Both the position numbers and the translations under genes were made by a program. A stretch of 64,000 bases of DNA from the NCBI RefSeq assembly GCF_027532945.1, contig NZ_JAPZTZ010000017.1, forward strand, positions 186,001 to 250,000, written 5' to 3'. The first letter of the stretch is position 1; every line of letters begins with the position of its first letter. This stretch comes from Phreatobacter sp. (GTDB lineage Bacteria; Pseudomonadota; Alphaproteobacteria; Rhizobiales; Phreatobacteraceae). Below are positions 48,861-60,904 of the stretch, piece by piece. The notes below the pieces were generated by a model. The model was given only the letters and a program-made list of their open reading frames with translations, made no database searches and was not told the origin of the DNA.

Positions 48861-49666
48861 CCCTCTGGGGCCTGGCGGCGGCGATCGCCGTCATTGCCGC
48901 CGCCATGAGCCTTATCATGGCGGGGGCCTGGGCGATCGAGAGGCGCACCGGCAATTCCGGCTGGGTCGATGTTACCTGGACCTTCGGCGTCGGGGTTACT
49001 GGCGCGCTCGCCGTGGCCCTGCCGCTCGGTGCTGGCCCTGTCGAAAGGCGGCTTCTGGTAGCGGCCATGGCCATCGCCTGGGCGCTGCGCCTCGGCCTGC
49101 ACATTGCCGGCCGCACCCGTGGCATCACGGATGATGCCCGCTATGCCAAGCTCCGGCAGGACTGGGGTGACCAGGCCTCCTACCAGATGTTCCGCTTCCT
49201 GCAGATCCAGGCCGGCGCAAGCGTGCCGCTGGTCCTCGGCATCGTGCTGGCAGCCAACCGGCCGGGCGCGCTCGGCTGGCAGGATCTGCTCGGCCTCGCC
49301 GTCTTTGCCGCCGGCTGGATCGGCGGCGGCCTCGCCGACCGGCAGCTTGCCGCCTTCATTCGCGACGCCGCCAAGAAGGGGCCGATCTGCGATGTTGGCC
49401 TGTGGGCCTGGTCGCGGCACCCCAACTACTTCTTCGAATGCGTGCTCTGGGCGTCCTTTGCCATCATGGCCCTGTCTATCTCCGGCTATCCGCTCGGCTG
49501 GCTCGCACTCGGCGCCCCCGCGTTCATGACACTGCTTCTGACGCGTGTCTCCGGCATCCCGCCGCTGGAGGAGCACATGCTGCGCAAGCATGGTGCGGCG
49601 TTTGCAGCCTATCAGGCGCGCACCAGCGCCTTCATCCCCCTGCCGCCGCGTTCTGCGAAAGGTTGA
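48857..49666 (+). CDS. DUF1295 membrane protein (steroid 5-alpha-reductase-like)
   Basis: 269 residues, six or seven helices. The C-terminal signature DVGLWAWSRHPNYFFECVLWASFAIMAL and FMTLLLTRVSGIPPLEE is that of DUF1295, distantly related to steroid 5-alpha reductases and isoprenylcysteine methyltransferases; it likely acts on membrane lipids. GTG start overlapping the chrR stop (GTGA) places it in the rpoE operon. Homologues are common in RpoE-ChrR and furan-fatty-acid loci. Confidence 0.9.
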   Translation: MTLWGLAAAIAVIAAAMSLIMAGAWAIERRTGNSGWVDVTWTFGVGVTGALAVALPLGAGPVERRLLVAAMAIAWALRLGLHIAGRTRGITDDARYAKLRQDWGDQASYQMFRFLQIQAGASVPLVLGIVLAANRPGALGWQDLLGLAVFAAGWIGGGLADRQLAAFIRDAAKKGPICDVGLWAWSRHPNYFFECVLWASFAIMALSISGYPLGWLALGAPAFMTLLLTRVSGIPPLEEHMLRKHGAAFAAYQARTSAFIPLPPRSAKG

Positions 49667-49670
49667 TTGC

Positions 49671-50702
49671 ATGTCTCTGGTTGCCGGCCTCATCGCCTGG
49701 GGTGAACGCACGCCTGTCCCCGATGTGCTGACCCGCGCGATGATCGGCTGGCTGGTGGGGCGGACCGACCGCAGCCTCGCCGCCCAGGGCGCTGCCGACG
49801 ATGCCGCCTTCGCCGCCGCCATGGACGCTTTTCCCGTCGCGATCCACACCGATGCCGCCAATGCCCAGCACTATGAGGTGCCCGCGGCCTTCTTCCTGAA
49901 GACGCTCGGACCGAAGCGGAAATATTCCTCCTGCTACTACGATGGCCCCGCCACCACGCTGGCCGAGGCAGAGGTGAAGGCGCTCGACCTCACCATGGAC
50001 CATGCGGGCCTTGCCGACGGACAGCGCATCCTCGAGCTCGGCTGCGGCTGGGGCTCGCTGTCGCTGACCATGGCGGCGCGTTTCCCCGGCGCCACGATCA
50101 CCGCCGTGTCGAATTCGCGTTCGCAGCGGGCCTTCATCGAAGGCGAGGCGGCCCGGCTGGGCCTGACCAACCTGACAATCGTCACCTCCGACATGAACGA
50201 CTTCGCGGCCGACGGGCAGTTCGACCGGATCGTCTCGGTCGAGATGTTCGAGCACATGGCGAACTGGCGGGCGCTGCTCACGCGGGTGCGCTCCTGGCTG
50301 AAGCCAGATGGCCGGCTGTTCATCCATGTCTTCACGCACCGCACGGGCTCCTACCGCTTCGACGCTGCGGACAAGACCGACTGGATCGCCCAGCATTTCT
50401 TCACCGGCGGCCTCATGCCGGGCCATGGCCTCATCCGCCAGTTCCCCGACCTGTTCACCGTCGAGGACGAGTGGCGCTGGAGCGGCGAGCACTATCGCCG
50501 GACGGCCGAGGACTGGCTGGCGCTTTTCGACGCGCGCCTTGCGGAGATCGACCCGATCCTCACGCAGGTCTATGGCGAGGAGAATCTCGCTCTGTGGCGG
50601 CGGCGCTGGCGGCTGTTCTTTCTGGCGACCAGCGGGCTGTTCGGCCATGCGGGAGGCGACAGCTGGGGCGTCAGCCACTATCGGCTGAAGCCGACGCCCT
50701 GA
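49671..50702 (+). CDS. CFA-synthase-type SAM-dependent methyltransferase
   Basis: 343 residues of the cyclopropane-fatty-acid synthase family. An N-terminal segment (about 1-100) contains AQHYEVPAAFFLKTLGPKRKYSSCYYDG, where the ligand and the phospholipid acyl chain are bound, then the SAM motif ILELGCGWGSLSL near residue 118, and EMFEHMANWRALL. It would methylate an unsaturated membrane fatty acid. It starts 4 bp after DUF1295 and is the fourth gene of the rpoE operon. Being under RpoE control, with an FAD enzyme next door, points to a modified fatty acid (furan-type or branched) used against oxidative stress; the product is inferred. Confidence 0.92.
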   Translation: MSLVAGLIAWGERTPVPDVLTRAMIGWLVGRTDRSLAAQGAADDAAFAAAMDAFPVAIHTDAANAQHYEVPAAFFLKTLGPKRKYSSCYYDGPATTLAEAEVKALDLTMDHAGLADGQRILELGCGWGSLSLTMAARFPGATITAVSNSRSQRAFIEGEAARLGLTNLTIVTSDMNDFAADGQFDRIVSVEMFEHMANWRALLTRVRSWLKPDGRLFIHVFTHRTGSYRFDAADKTDWIAQHFFTGGLMPGHGLIRQFPDLFTVEDEWRWSGEHYRRTAEDWLALFDARLAEIDPILTQVYGEENLALWRRRWRLFFLATSGLFGHAGGDSWGVSHYRLKPTP

Positions 50703-50712
50703 AGGCAGCGCC

Positions 50713-51126
50713 TCAGATCCAGCCCCAGCCGGCGATCAGCACCAGCCAGCCATAGGCACCGGCTGCGACCAGCGCCGTCGCCACCGTGCCGTAGAGCACG
50801 TCGATCACGGTCAGCGTCGCTGTCCAGCACCGCAGCGTCGCATAGTTCGTCAGGTCGTAGGTGGCATAGGCGAGAAGGCCGAGGAAGCCACCATTGACCA
50901 GCGCCATGACGACACCGCCGCCCGCCAGAGCCGGCAGGACGGCGAAATGCACGACCCCGAGGGGAAAGAGGAAATAGAAGGCGAGGGCCGGCAGCCAGCG
51001 CAGATTGTCGAGCAGCAGGTCGCCGAGGGTCGGGCGATAGAGGATGCGGGCCATGTTCGACAGCCAGATCGCATCGAGCACGCCGAAGATGACCAGCGCC
51101 GCCACATAGCCCCACAGGAAGGTCAT
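50713..51126 (-). CDS. DUF2177 membrane protein
   Basis: 137 residues with four helices, matching DUF2177 (FLWGYVAALVIFGVLDAIWLSNM, ATYDLTNYATLRCWTATLTVIDVLYG). It is convergent with the CFA-type gene (10-bp gap). DUF2177 genes recur in RpoE-ChrR and lipid-modification clusters, so it probably belongs to the same response. A weak TGAACC-N19-TATGAG lies upstream. Function unknown. Confidence 0.88.
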   Translation of the reverse strand: MTFLWGYVAALVIFGVLDAIWLSNMARILYRPTLGDLLLDNLRWLPALAFYFLFPLGVVHFAVLPALAGGGVVMALVNGGFLGLLAYATYDLTNYATLRCWTATLTVIDVLYGTVATALVAAGAYGWLVLIAGWGWI

Positions 51127-51327
51127 CGTTGGTCCTCACCCCTCGTGAGCACTCATACGCGTATCGGGGGCCTGGCGGTTCAAAAAACGCCAATTGGGAG
51201 GGCACTGTCGTCGTGAAGGCTGTACCGCAGATGGCGATGCAAGGGGTGCGCCAAGCCTCTCTTCAGAGACCGCCCTCGTGCCTCGATGCGGGTTTCATAT
51301 CGTCTTCAGACGGGGGTGCGTGCGGGC

Positions 51328-51403
51328 TGGTGGAGCTAGGGGGATTCGAACCCCCGACCTCTGCAGTGCGATTGCAGCGCTCTCCCATCTGAGCTACAGC
51401 CCC
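51328..51403 (-). tRNA. tRNA-Ala (CGC)
   Basis: 76 nucleotides on the minus strand: acceptor GGGGCTG/TAGCTCC with two G-U pairs, D-arm GCTCAGATGGGAGAGC, anticodon stem CTGCA/TGCAG with loop ATCGCAC (anticodon CGC), T-arm TCGGGGGTTCGAATCCCCCTA. The 3' CCA is encoded. It reads GCG codons. Confidence 0.95.
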
Positions 51404-51516
51404 GCCCGCGAGCGCGCCTTTTAGGCTGCGCCGATCATCCGGTCAAGGCGCTCCGCGCGTCATCCGCGGGAAAGCCCCGGCCGCCAGAAGGGCGCCGCGA
51501 ACGGCGCCCGTTCGTC

Positions 51517-54303
<2,787 letters not shown>

Positions 54304-54688
54304 GAGATGTCCTTCGCTTGGGGCGCGGTTGGCGGAGCCTGTCAAACCGGTTGGTCGTCCCAACCGTCCCGATGGTTCACGCCAGTGTCCGGCCCCGAGA
54401 GGGCGGGCGAGGGCGCCAGCGCGCCCCGTTCCGGGATCCCGGTGGGATGCCGTCGGCGCGCACGGAACGGACCGCGGCACACGACAACTCGGGACAGATA
54501 TGGACGGTGCCGAGGGTTGTCAATTCGGCCTGAAACGGGCATTGCTGCGACAACCGGCGGGATATGTCCCGCGCCGGCGCGGCGCCTCGCGCAGGCGGCT
54601 GTCGCATGGCCACCTTCAAAGCGCCACAGGCTGGCGCTCCCATGACCGGGATCACCCCCCGGACCCTTTCGCCACGCACAAGGCCGAC
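54304..54688. other. Divergent intergenic region of secA and the parvulin gene
   Basis: 385 bp holding both promoters. An imperfect inverted repeat (GACAACTCGG at 54483-54492 against CCGAGGGTTGTC at 54510-54521, with a 2-base bulge) lies about 180 bp before secA. I see no leader peptide with an arrest motif and no gene. Confidence 0.4.
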
Positions 54689-55600
54689 ATGACGATGACA
54701 GCCCGCCTTCTCCTTTCCGCCGCCATGATGACCCTGGCGCTCGCCGCTCCCGCCCTCGCCCAGGCGCCCGCGCCCGCCGCCCCCGCAGCGCCTGCCCCGG
54801 CGCTGACGGCGCCTGCTGACGGCATCCTCGCCCGCGTCCAGGGCGTCGAGATTCGCCAGGCTGACCTCGATGCGGCAGAGGAGGACATCGGTGGCCAGGC
54901 GACGGCCCAGATGAGCCCCGAGCAGAAGCGCGACTATCTCCTGTCCTTCGTCATCGACCTGACGCTGGCCGCCAAGGCGGCCGAGCAGCGCAATGTCCAG
55001 AACGGTCCGGACTTTGCCCGCAAGCTGACCTATTACCGCAACAAGCTGCTGGTCGAGACGCTGCTCAACGACGAGACCCGCACCCGGGTCACCGAGGCGG
55101 AGATGCGCAAGATCTACGACGAGCAGCGCGCCCGCATCACGCCGGAGGAAGAGGTCCGCGCCCGCCATATCCTCGTGGAGACCGAGGACGAGGCCAAGGC
55201 GCTGATCGCCCAGATCCGCGGCGGCGCCAATTTTGAGACCATCGCGCGCGAGAAGTCCAAGGACCCGGGTGGCCAGCGCAATGGCGGCGACCTCGGCTTC
55301 TTCACCAAGGCGCAGATGGTGCCCGAATTCGCCGAGGCCGCCTTCGCCATGCAGCCGGGCCAGCTCTCCACCGCGCCGGTGAAGAGCCAGTTCGGCTGGC
55401 ACATCATCAAGCTGGAGGAGCGCCGCCAGCGCGAGATCCCGAGCTTCGAGCAGGTGCGCGGCCAGATCGAGGATTTCCTCACCCGCCGCGTCCAGGCCGA
55501 TCTCGTCCAGCGACTGCGGTCCGAGGCTCAGGTCCAGCGCTTCGTGGCCCCGCTGCAGGCCCCGGCCCCCGGCGCTGCGCCGGCGACGCCGCGTCCCTGA
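54689..55600 (+). CDS. Periplasmic parvulin-type peptidyl-prolyl isomerase
   Basis: 303 residues with a signal peptide (residues 1-24, ALA cleavage near AQAP) and a proline/alanine-rich linker. A helical SurA-N-like region (about 45-145) precedes a parvulin domain (about 150-245, VRARHILVETEDEAK, GGDLGFFTKAQMVPEF, FGWHIIKLEER). It folds exported and outer-membrane proteins. Alternative ATG 6 bp downstream. Terminates at a strong hairpin. Confidence 0.9.
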   Translation: MTMTARLLLSAAMMTLALAAPALAQAPAPAAPAAPAPALTAPADGILARVQGVEIRQADLDAAEEDIGGQATAQMSPEQKRDYLLSFVIDLTLAAKAAEQRNVQNGPDFARKLTYYRNKLLVETLLNDETRTRVTEAEMRKIYDEQRARITPEEEVRARHILVETEDEAKALIAQIRGGANFETIAREKSKDPGGQRNGGDLGFFTKAQMVPEFAEAAFAMQPGQLSTAPVKSQFGWHIIKLEERRQREIPSFEQVRGQIEDFLTRRVQADLVQRLRSEAQVQRFVAPLQAPAPGAAPATPRP

Positions 55601-55621
55601 TCCCTCATCCAGCCGATATCG

Positions 55622-55650
55622 GAAGGGCCGGTCGATGTGACCGGCCCTTC
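55622..55650 (+). terminator. Terminator after the parvulin gene
   Basis: A 12-bp perfect stem GAAGGGCCGGTC / GACCGGCCCTTC with loop gatgt, followed by a weak T-tract (GTCATTTT). Confidence 0.8.
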
Positions 55651-55772
55651 GTCATTTTGACAGTCTGTTTCTGTTCGTTTCCGGCGGCCACACCGTTTCT
55701 TAAGCGCAGGCGGGCTATCACCGTCGCGGTGGACGCTCCGGCAGGGGCCGGCGCCCCGCGGGAGACCGCCTC

Positions 55773-57173
55773 GTGTCGGTGATGGGTTCCGAGGAAGCGC
55801 AGATGGGGCGCGGCGCCAAGACGCTGCTCTCCCCTTCCGGCGTTGCCGGACGGATCAAGGCCTTCCTCGGAGACAAGTCCGACCAGTCCGTGGCCCAGCG
55901 CATGGCGGGCGCGGCCTTCGTCATCCGCGTCCTCTCCGCCGGCATTGCCTATGTCAGCCAGGTGCTCATGGCCCGCTGGATGGGCGGGTCGGAGTTCGGC
56001 ACCTATGTCTCGGTCTGGGTCTGGGTGCTGCTGATCGGCCATTTCTCCAATGCCGGCCTTGCCTCGGCGGCGCAGCGCTTCCTGCCGGCCTATGCCGAGA
56101 CGGGGGACCAGGCGGGCCTGCGCGGCTTCATTTCCGGGGCGCGCCGCCTCGGCTTCCTCATCGCCACGGCGGTCGCCGTCATCGGTCTCTTGGTGCTCTG
56201 GCAGTTCGGCTCCTGGCTCTCCGGCGACATGGTGATGCCGCTGGTGCTTGCTGCGCTCTGCCTGCCGATGTTCGTGCTGACCGACATCCAGGACGGCATC
56301 GCCCGCTCCTACAACTGGACCGACCTTGCCCTCGGACCGCCCTATCTCATCCGCCCGGTGATCCTTCTCGCCACCATGGCGGGCGCCCATGTGGCGGGGT
56401 TCCCCACCAATGCGGTCGCGGCCATGGCCTGCGCCGTCGTCGCCACCTGGCTCGCGGCCGTCGTGCAGGTTCTGCTGCTCAACCGCCGCCTCGGCCGTGA
56501 GGTCGCGCCCGGCCCCAATCGGATCGAGCCGCTGACCTGGCTTCGGACCAGCCTGCCGATCTTCCTCGTCGAGACCTTCTATCTCGCGCTCACCTATACC
56601 GACGTCGTGCTGCTGAAGCAGCTCGCGGGGCCGGAAGAGGTCGCGGTCTACTGGGCGGCCGTGAAGACCCTTGCGCTTGTCGCCTTCATCTATTTCGCCG
56701 TGGCGGCCGCCGCCGCGCACCGGTTCAGCGAGTATCACGTCGCCGGCGACCGGGAAAAACTGGCGGATTTCCTGCGCGCCTCCATCCGCTGGACCTTCTT
56801 CCCCTCGCTTGCCGCCACCATCGTCATCCTGGCGCTGGGCAAACCGTTCCTGATGATGTTCGGGCCGGACTTCGTCGCCGGATACCCCGCCATGTTCGTC
56901 GTTTCCATCGGCCTCCTCGCCCGGGCGGCGGTGGGCCCGGTGGAGCGGCTGCTCACCATGTCCGGCCACCAGACGGCCTGCGCCCTCATCTATGCCTTCG
57001 CCTTCGGCACGGCGGTGGTCCTCTGCCTGGTGCTCATCCCGCCGCTGGGCATGATGGGCGCGGCGATCGCCACGGCCACGGCGCTGACGCTGGAATCGAT
57101 CCTGCTCCTGTGGATCACCACGGCGCGGCTCGGCCTCTCTCTCGGCTTCTGGTCGAAACCGGCCACCGCATGA
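55773..57173 (+). CDS. Polysaccharide flippase (Wzx/MATE-like, oligosaccharide export)
   Basis: 466 residues, 12 to 14 helices, of the polysaccharide-biosynthesis flippase type. The early block VLMARWMGGSEFGTYVSVWVWVLL and FLVETFYLALTYTDVVLLKQLAGPEEV near residue 265 are typical of Wzx-like proteins that move lipid-linked sugars across the inner membrane. GTG start; a nearby ATG at 55782 is an alternative. Its stop overlaps the next gene by 4 bp, so it works with that acyltransferase. Confidence 0.88.
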   Translation: MSVMGSEEAQMGRGAKTLLSPSGVAGRIKAFLGDKSDQSVAQRMAGAAFVIRVLSAGIAYVSQVLMARWMGGSEFGTYVSVWVWVLLIGHFSNAGLASAAQRFLPAYAETGDQAGLRGFISGARRLGFLIATAVAVIGLLVLWQFGSWLSGDMVMPLVLAALCLPMFVLTDIQDGIARSYNWTDLALGPPYLIRPVILLATMAGAHVAGFPTNAVAAMACAVVATWLAAVVQVLLLNRRLGREVAPGPNRIEPLTWLRTSLPIFLVETFYLALTYTDVVLLKQLAGPEEVAVYWAAVKTLALVAFIYFAVAAAAAHRFSEYHVAGDREKLADFLRASIRWTFFPSLAATIVILALGKPFLMMFGPDFVAGYPAMFVVSIGLLARAAVGPVERLLTMSGHQTACALIYAFAFGTAVVLCLVLIPPLGMMGAAIATATALTLESILLLWITTARLGLSLGFWSKPATA

Positions 57174-58294
57174 CGCTGCTGGACACGCGCCTTGCACCGA
57201 CGATCGCGCCGCCGCTCCAGCCGGAGGCCGGCCCGTCCGGCATGGGCGCGGTGGCGCTCCGCTGGGTACCGGCGCCTCAGTGGGACGCGGTCGAAGAGGA
57301 CTGGCGCCGCCTCGCTGCCAGTGCCGAGGGGCCTGTCTTCCTCGCTCCTGCCTTCGCGCTGGCGGCCCGCGCCATCGATCCCCAGGGTCTTGGTGCCTTC
57401 ATCGTGACGCGCGACGGCGCGCCGATCGGCCTTGTCGCCGGGCGCTTCGGGCTCGCCGGCACGCTCTTCTCGCTCTGGACCCATCCCTATGCACCCTCGG
57501 GCGGGCTGATGGCCCTGCCCGGCGAAGCGGCGACGGTGATGGATGCCTTGCTGGCCGACCTGGCGCGCCGCGGTGTTGCGGCCCTCCATTGGCCGATGGC
57601 CGATGATGCGAGCTGGGGCGCGGTGGCGCCGGCGCTGGGCGGCCATACCGTTGCGGTTCTCGACAGTCACCGCCGGGCCGTCCTGATCACGAACGCTCCC
57701 CCGCTCGCAAAGGATCACCGGCGCCTTGCCCGACGCCTCGCCGAGACCGGTCGCCTCGAGACCGTGTCCACCGCGACCGGCCATGACCTCGACGCGGCCC
57801 TCGATGCCTATCTTGCGCTGGAGGCGCAGGGCTGGAAGGGGCGCGCCGGCACCGCGATGGAGGGGAACATCGTCACGGCCGGCTTCTTCCGTGCTGCCGT
57901 CGGCGGCCTCGCCCGCGCCGGACAGGCGCGCATCGACCTCACCCTGCACGATGGCAAGCCCATCGCCGCAGGGGTCGTGCTGCGGTCCGGATCCCGCGCC
58001 TGGTACTGGAAGACGGCCTATGACGAGGCCTTCGCGCGCTTTTCGCCGGGCCTGCTGCTCTCCCATGCCATCGGCGAGGCGACGCTCGCCGAACAGGGTG
58101 TCGCCCTCGTCGATTCCTGCGCCGTGCAGGGCCATCCGATGATCGACCGCATCTGGCCGGAGCGCATGGCGATCACCAGCCGCCTCGTCGCCGTGCGGGA
58201 CGGCTCGCCAGACTGGCGTTTCCATGCCGTTGTCGCGCTGAAGTGCGGCCTCACTCAGGCGAAGGCTCGGGCCAAGCAGCTGCTGAAGCGCTGA
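57170..58294 (+). CDS. GNAT/FemAB-like acyltransferase (CelD/BioF2-type)
   Basis: 374 residues. N-terminal domain and a C-terminal acyltransferase domain of the GNAT-related FemAB/CelD family: YLALEAQGWKGRAGTAM, then AWYWKTAYDEAFARFSPGLLL near residue 290, a signature of these enzymes in polysaccharide clusters. ATGA overlap with the flippase gene. Probably decorates a sugar or peptide head group before flipping; donor and acceptor are unknown. Confidence 0.85.
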   Translation: MTLLDTRLAPTIAPPLQPEAGPSGMGAVALRWVPAPQWDAVEEDWRRLAASAEGPVFLAPAFALAARAIDPQGLGAFIVTRDGAPIGLVAGRFGLAGTLFSLWTHPYAPSGGLMALPGEAATVMDALLADLARRGVAALHWPMADDASWGAVAPALGGHTVAVLDSHRRAVLITNAPPLAKDHRRLARRLAETGRLETVSTATGHDLDAALDAYLALEAQGWKGRAGTAMEGNIVTAGFFRAAVGGLARAGQARIDLTLHDGKPIAAGVVLRSGSRAWYWKTAYDEAFARFSPGLLLSHAIGEATLAEQGVALVDSCAVQGHPMIDRIWPERMAITSRLVAVRDGSPDWRFHAVVALKCGLTQAKARAKQLLKR

Positions 58295-58298
58295 AGGC

Positions 58299-59915
58299 TC
58301 AGGCGCGGTCGCGCAGCAGCCGCCGGATGACCTTGCCCGTCGTGGTCATCGGCAACTCGTCGATGAACTCCACCTCGCGTGGATAGGAATGGGCGGACAT
58401 GCGCGTCTTCACGAAGTCGCGGATGTCGCTGGCGAGCTCTGAAGAGGGTTCGACGCCGGTCTTCAGCACCACGAAGGCCTTGACGATCTCGGTCCGCAGT
58501 TCGTCCGGCTTGCCCACCGCAGCGGCGAGCGAGACGGCGGGATGCTTCAGCAGCGTGTCCTCGATCTCGCCGGGGCCGATGCGGTAGCCGGCCGACGTGA
58601 TGACGTCGTCGTCGCGGCCGACGAAGTGGATATAGCCGTCGGCATCGGCATGGCCCTGATCGCCGGTGGTCATCCACTCGCCGATGAACTTGTCGCGCGA
58701 CGCCTCGGGGCGTCCCCAATACTCCAGGAACATCACGGGGTCCGGCCGCCGCACGGCGATCTGACCGGTCTCGCCGGGATCGCAGACCGACCCATCGGGG
58801 CGGATGACCGCGACCTGATGACCCGGCACCGGCTTGCCGATGGCCCCGGCGCGCGAGACGCCGAGCGCACCGGAGGAGGCGAGCACGAGATTGCACTCGG
58901 TCTGGCCATAGAACTCGTTGATGGTGAGGCCGAGCGCCTCGCGGCCCCAGTCATAGGTCGGCGCGCCGAGCGCCTCGCCGCCGGAGGCGAGGGTGCGCAG
59001 CTTGAGGTCGTGGCGCGATCGGGGATTGTCGACCGAGCGCAGCATCCTCAGGGCGGTTGGCGGGACGAAGGCGTTGCGCACCTCCATCTCGGCCATCAGC
59101 GCGAAGGCCTCGTCGGCGTCGAACTTCTCGAACTTGCGGGCGACGACCGGCACGCCGAAATGCAGGGCGGGGAGCAGGATGTTGAGTAGCCCGCCGGCCC
59201 AGGCCCAGTCGGCGGGCGTCCACATGCGGTCGCCCGGCTGCGGAAAACCGTCATGCGGCATCTGCACGCCGGGCAGGTGGCCGAGCAGCACCCGATGGGC
59301 GTGGAGCGCGCCCTTGGGCTGGCCGGTGGTGCCGGAGGTGTAGATCATCATCGCCGGATCGTCGGCGGCCGTGTCGACGGCGGTGAAGGCGGGCGAGGCG
59401 CGCTCCAGGCCCGCGTAGAAGTCGTCGACGCCGTCGGCGGCACCGTCCACCGACAGGACGAGCGAGAGCTCGCCCAACTGGTCACGGATCTGCGCGACCT
59501 TGGCGACACCCTCGGCATTGGTGACGAGGGCGCGGGCGCCGGAATTGCCAAGGCGATAGGCGAGAGCGTCGATGCCGAAGAGGGCGGCGAGCGGCACGGC
59601 GATGGCGCCCATCTTGTAGATGGCGATGTGGGTGATGGCGGCGGCGGCGCCCTGTGCCAGCACCAGCGCGACGCGGTCACCGCGCTTCACGCCGCGGGCG
59701 GCGAGGACATTGGCGAGGCGGTTCGAGGCCTCCTCGAGCCGGCCATAGGTGACCGGCTCGACGCGCCCGTCCGGCTTCTTCCAGAGGATGGCGACGCGGT
59801 CCGGCTCGACGGCCGCCCAGCGCGTGCAGACGTCTGCGCCGATATTGTAGCGGTCGGGCACGGTCCAGCGGAAATCGCGGACGAGGGCGTCGTAGTCGCT
59901 GTGGGGAGGCAGCAT
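58299..59915 (-). CDS. Acyl-CoA synthetase (AMP-forming, medium-chain type)
   Basis: 538 residues. The adenylation motif YTSGTTGQPKG lies near residue 187, GEALG.. NEFYGQTECNLV gives A5-type sequence, and the hinge/C-terminal block has GRDDDVITSAGYRIGPGEIE and the catalytic lysine in TTTGKVIRRLLRDR. It activates a carboxylic acid (aromatic or medium-chain) with CoA. Start at ATG 59915 by family N-terminus. In one operon with a thioesterase and a DUF4267 protein, probably under the divergent TetR. Confidence 0.93.
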   Translation of the reverse strand: MLPPHSDYDALVRDFRWTVPDRYNIGADVCTRWAAVEPDRVAILWKKPDGRVEPVTYGRLEEASNRLANVLAARGVKRGDRVALVLAQGAAAAITHIAIYKMGAIAVPLAALFGIDALAYRLGNSGARALVTNAEGVAKVAQIRDQLGELSLVLSVDGAADGVDDFYAGLERASPAFTAVDTAADDPAMMIYTSGTTGQPKGALHAHRVLLGHLPGVQMPHDGFPQPGDRMWTPADWAWAGGLLNILLPALHFGVPVVARKFEKFDADEAFALMAEMEVRNAFVPPTALRMLRSVDNPRSRHDLKLRTLASGGEALGAPTYDWGREALGLTINEFYGQTECNLVLASSGALGVSRAGAIGKPVPGHQVAVIRPDGSVCDPGETGQIAVRRPDPVMFLEYWGRPEASRDKFIGEWMTTGDQGHADADGYIHFVGRDDDVITSAGYRIGPGEIEDTLLKHPAVSLAAAVGKPDELRTEIVKAFVVLKTGVEPSSELASDIRDFVKTRMSAHSYPREVEFIDELPMTTTGKVIRRLLRDRA

Positions 59916-59970
59916 GGCAGTCACTCTCACGATGGCCGCTGTGCTACTCCACCGGACGCCTGCGGTCGAG

Positions 59971-60390
59971 TCAGCCCTCCGTCGGGGCCGGGGCGAGGGG
60001 CACCAGCACCGCGCTGCCGCCTGCGACGAGCACCTCGCCGGTCTCGCTGACGGCGAAGATTTCGGCGGTGGTGAAGACCTGACGGCGCCCGGCCTTGACG
60101 ACCCGGCCACGGGCGACGAAACGCCCGCCCGTCGCCGGTGCGTAGAAGTCGACCGCGCAATGGGATGTGACCACCGGTCCCGCGACGGTCGCCGCGGCAT
60201 AGCCGCAGACCGTGTCGACAAGGCCCTGCGTCACGCCGGCATGGAGATGGCCCGCATGGTTGGCGAGGTCCGGCCGCGTGGTGAGTTCGATCTCGGCCCG
60301 GCCCGCTTCAGCCAGGGTGGGGGTGAACCCCGCCCAGCGGCTGAAGGGGCTGGCTGCGTTGATGGCTGTCAGGCGCTCGAGCAGCGTCAT
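59971..60390 (-). CDS. PaaI-type thioesterase
   Basis: 139-residue hotdog protein: FSRWAGFTPTLAEAGRAEIELTTRPDLANHAGHLHAGV with the HAGV/TQG core. It would hydrolyse acyl-CoA made by the neighbouring synthetase, or protect against trapped CoA. Start ATG 60390. 55 bp before the synthetase gene and 17 bp after the DUF4267 gene, in the TetR-linked operon. Confidence 0.85.
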   Translation of the reverse strand: MTLLERLTAINAASPFSRWAGFTPTLAEAGRAEIELTTRPDLANHAGHLHAGVTQGLVDTVCGYAAATVAGPVVTSHCAVDFYAPATGGRFVARGRVVKAGRRQVFTTAEIFAVSETGEVLVAGGSAVLVPLAPAPTEG

Positions 60391-60407
60391 TGCCGGTTCC
60401 CCTGATG

Positions 60408-60863
60408 TCAGGCTGCGCGTGAGCGTTGCCGGTGCAGGCGCCACAGCCAGAGCGCGCCGAGGCCCAGCCAGACGACATAGGCGGCGTGGCGGAACAGGAT
60501 CGGACCGGGACCTGACTGGCCGACGATGAGGGCCATGTCGAAGAAGGGCAGGGCGGCGCCGACACCGAACATCAGGGCGAGCGCCGGGATGTTCCCGAAT
60601 GCGGCCAGAGCGATGGCGATGACTCCGAGGAGCATGGTGCGGCTGCCATAGACCTGTACCCACAGCGCGTCCGTGCCACCGAGGGCCGGGAGGCCGAAGC
60701 CGCCCGATGTGGTGAGCGGAATGGCCACTGCCCGGAGGCCGAGCGCCACGAAGGCGAGGCCGGACAGGGCGGCGAAGATCAAGGCTGGCTCGCGCCAGAA
60801 GGGGCGGTTGGTGGGGATCGTGGCCAGGGACGGCAGCGGCTGGGTCATCGGAACATCGGTCAT
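60408..60863 (-). CDS. DUF4267-type small membrane protein
   Basis: 151 residues with four helices and the DUF4267 pattern: AALSGLAFVALGLRAVAIPLTTSGGFGLP and VYGSRTMLLGVIAIALAAFG. Function unknown. First gene of the operon with the thioesterase and acyl-CoA synthetase, directly divergent from the TetR gene; expression from the shared operator is likely. Confidence 0.78.
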   Translation of the reverse strand: MTDVPMTQPLPSLATIPTNRPFWREPALIFAALSGLAFVALGLRAVAIPLTTSGGFGLPALGGTDALWVQVYGSRTMLLGVIAIALAAFGNIPALALMFGVGAALPFFDMALIVGQSGPGPILFRHAAYVVWLGLGALWLWRLHRQRSRAA

Positions 60864-60904
60864 GGGGGCGTCTCCTCTCGTGGGTCGCAGGTGCCATTAT
60901 AAAT

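Noticed and set aside
51040..51190. RpoE-like promoter for DUF2177 (TGAACC-N19-TATGAG)
   Set aside because: Only 5 of 6 -35 bases match and the spacing is 19 bp; too weak to annotate separately.
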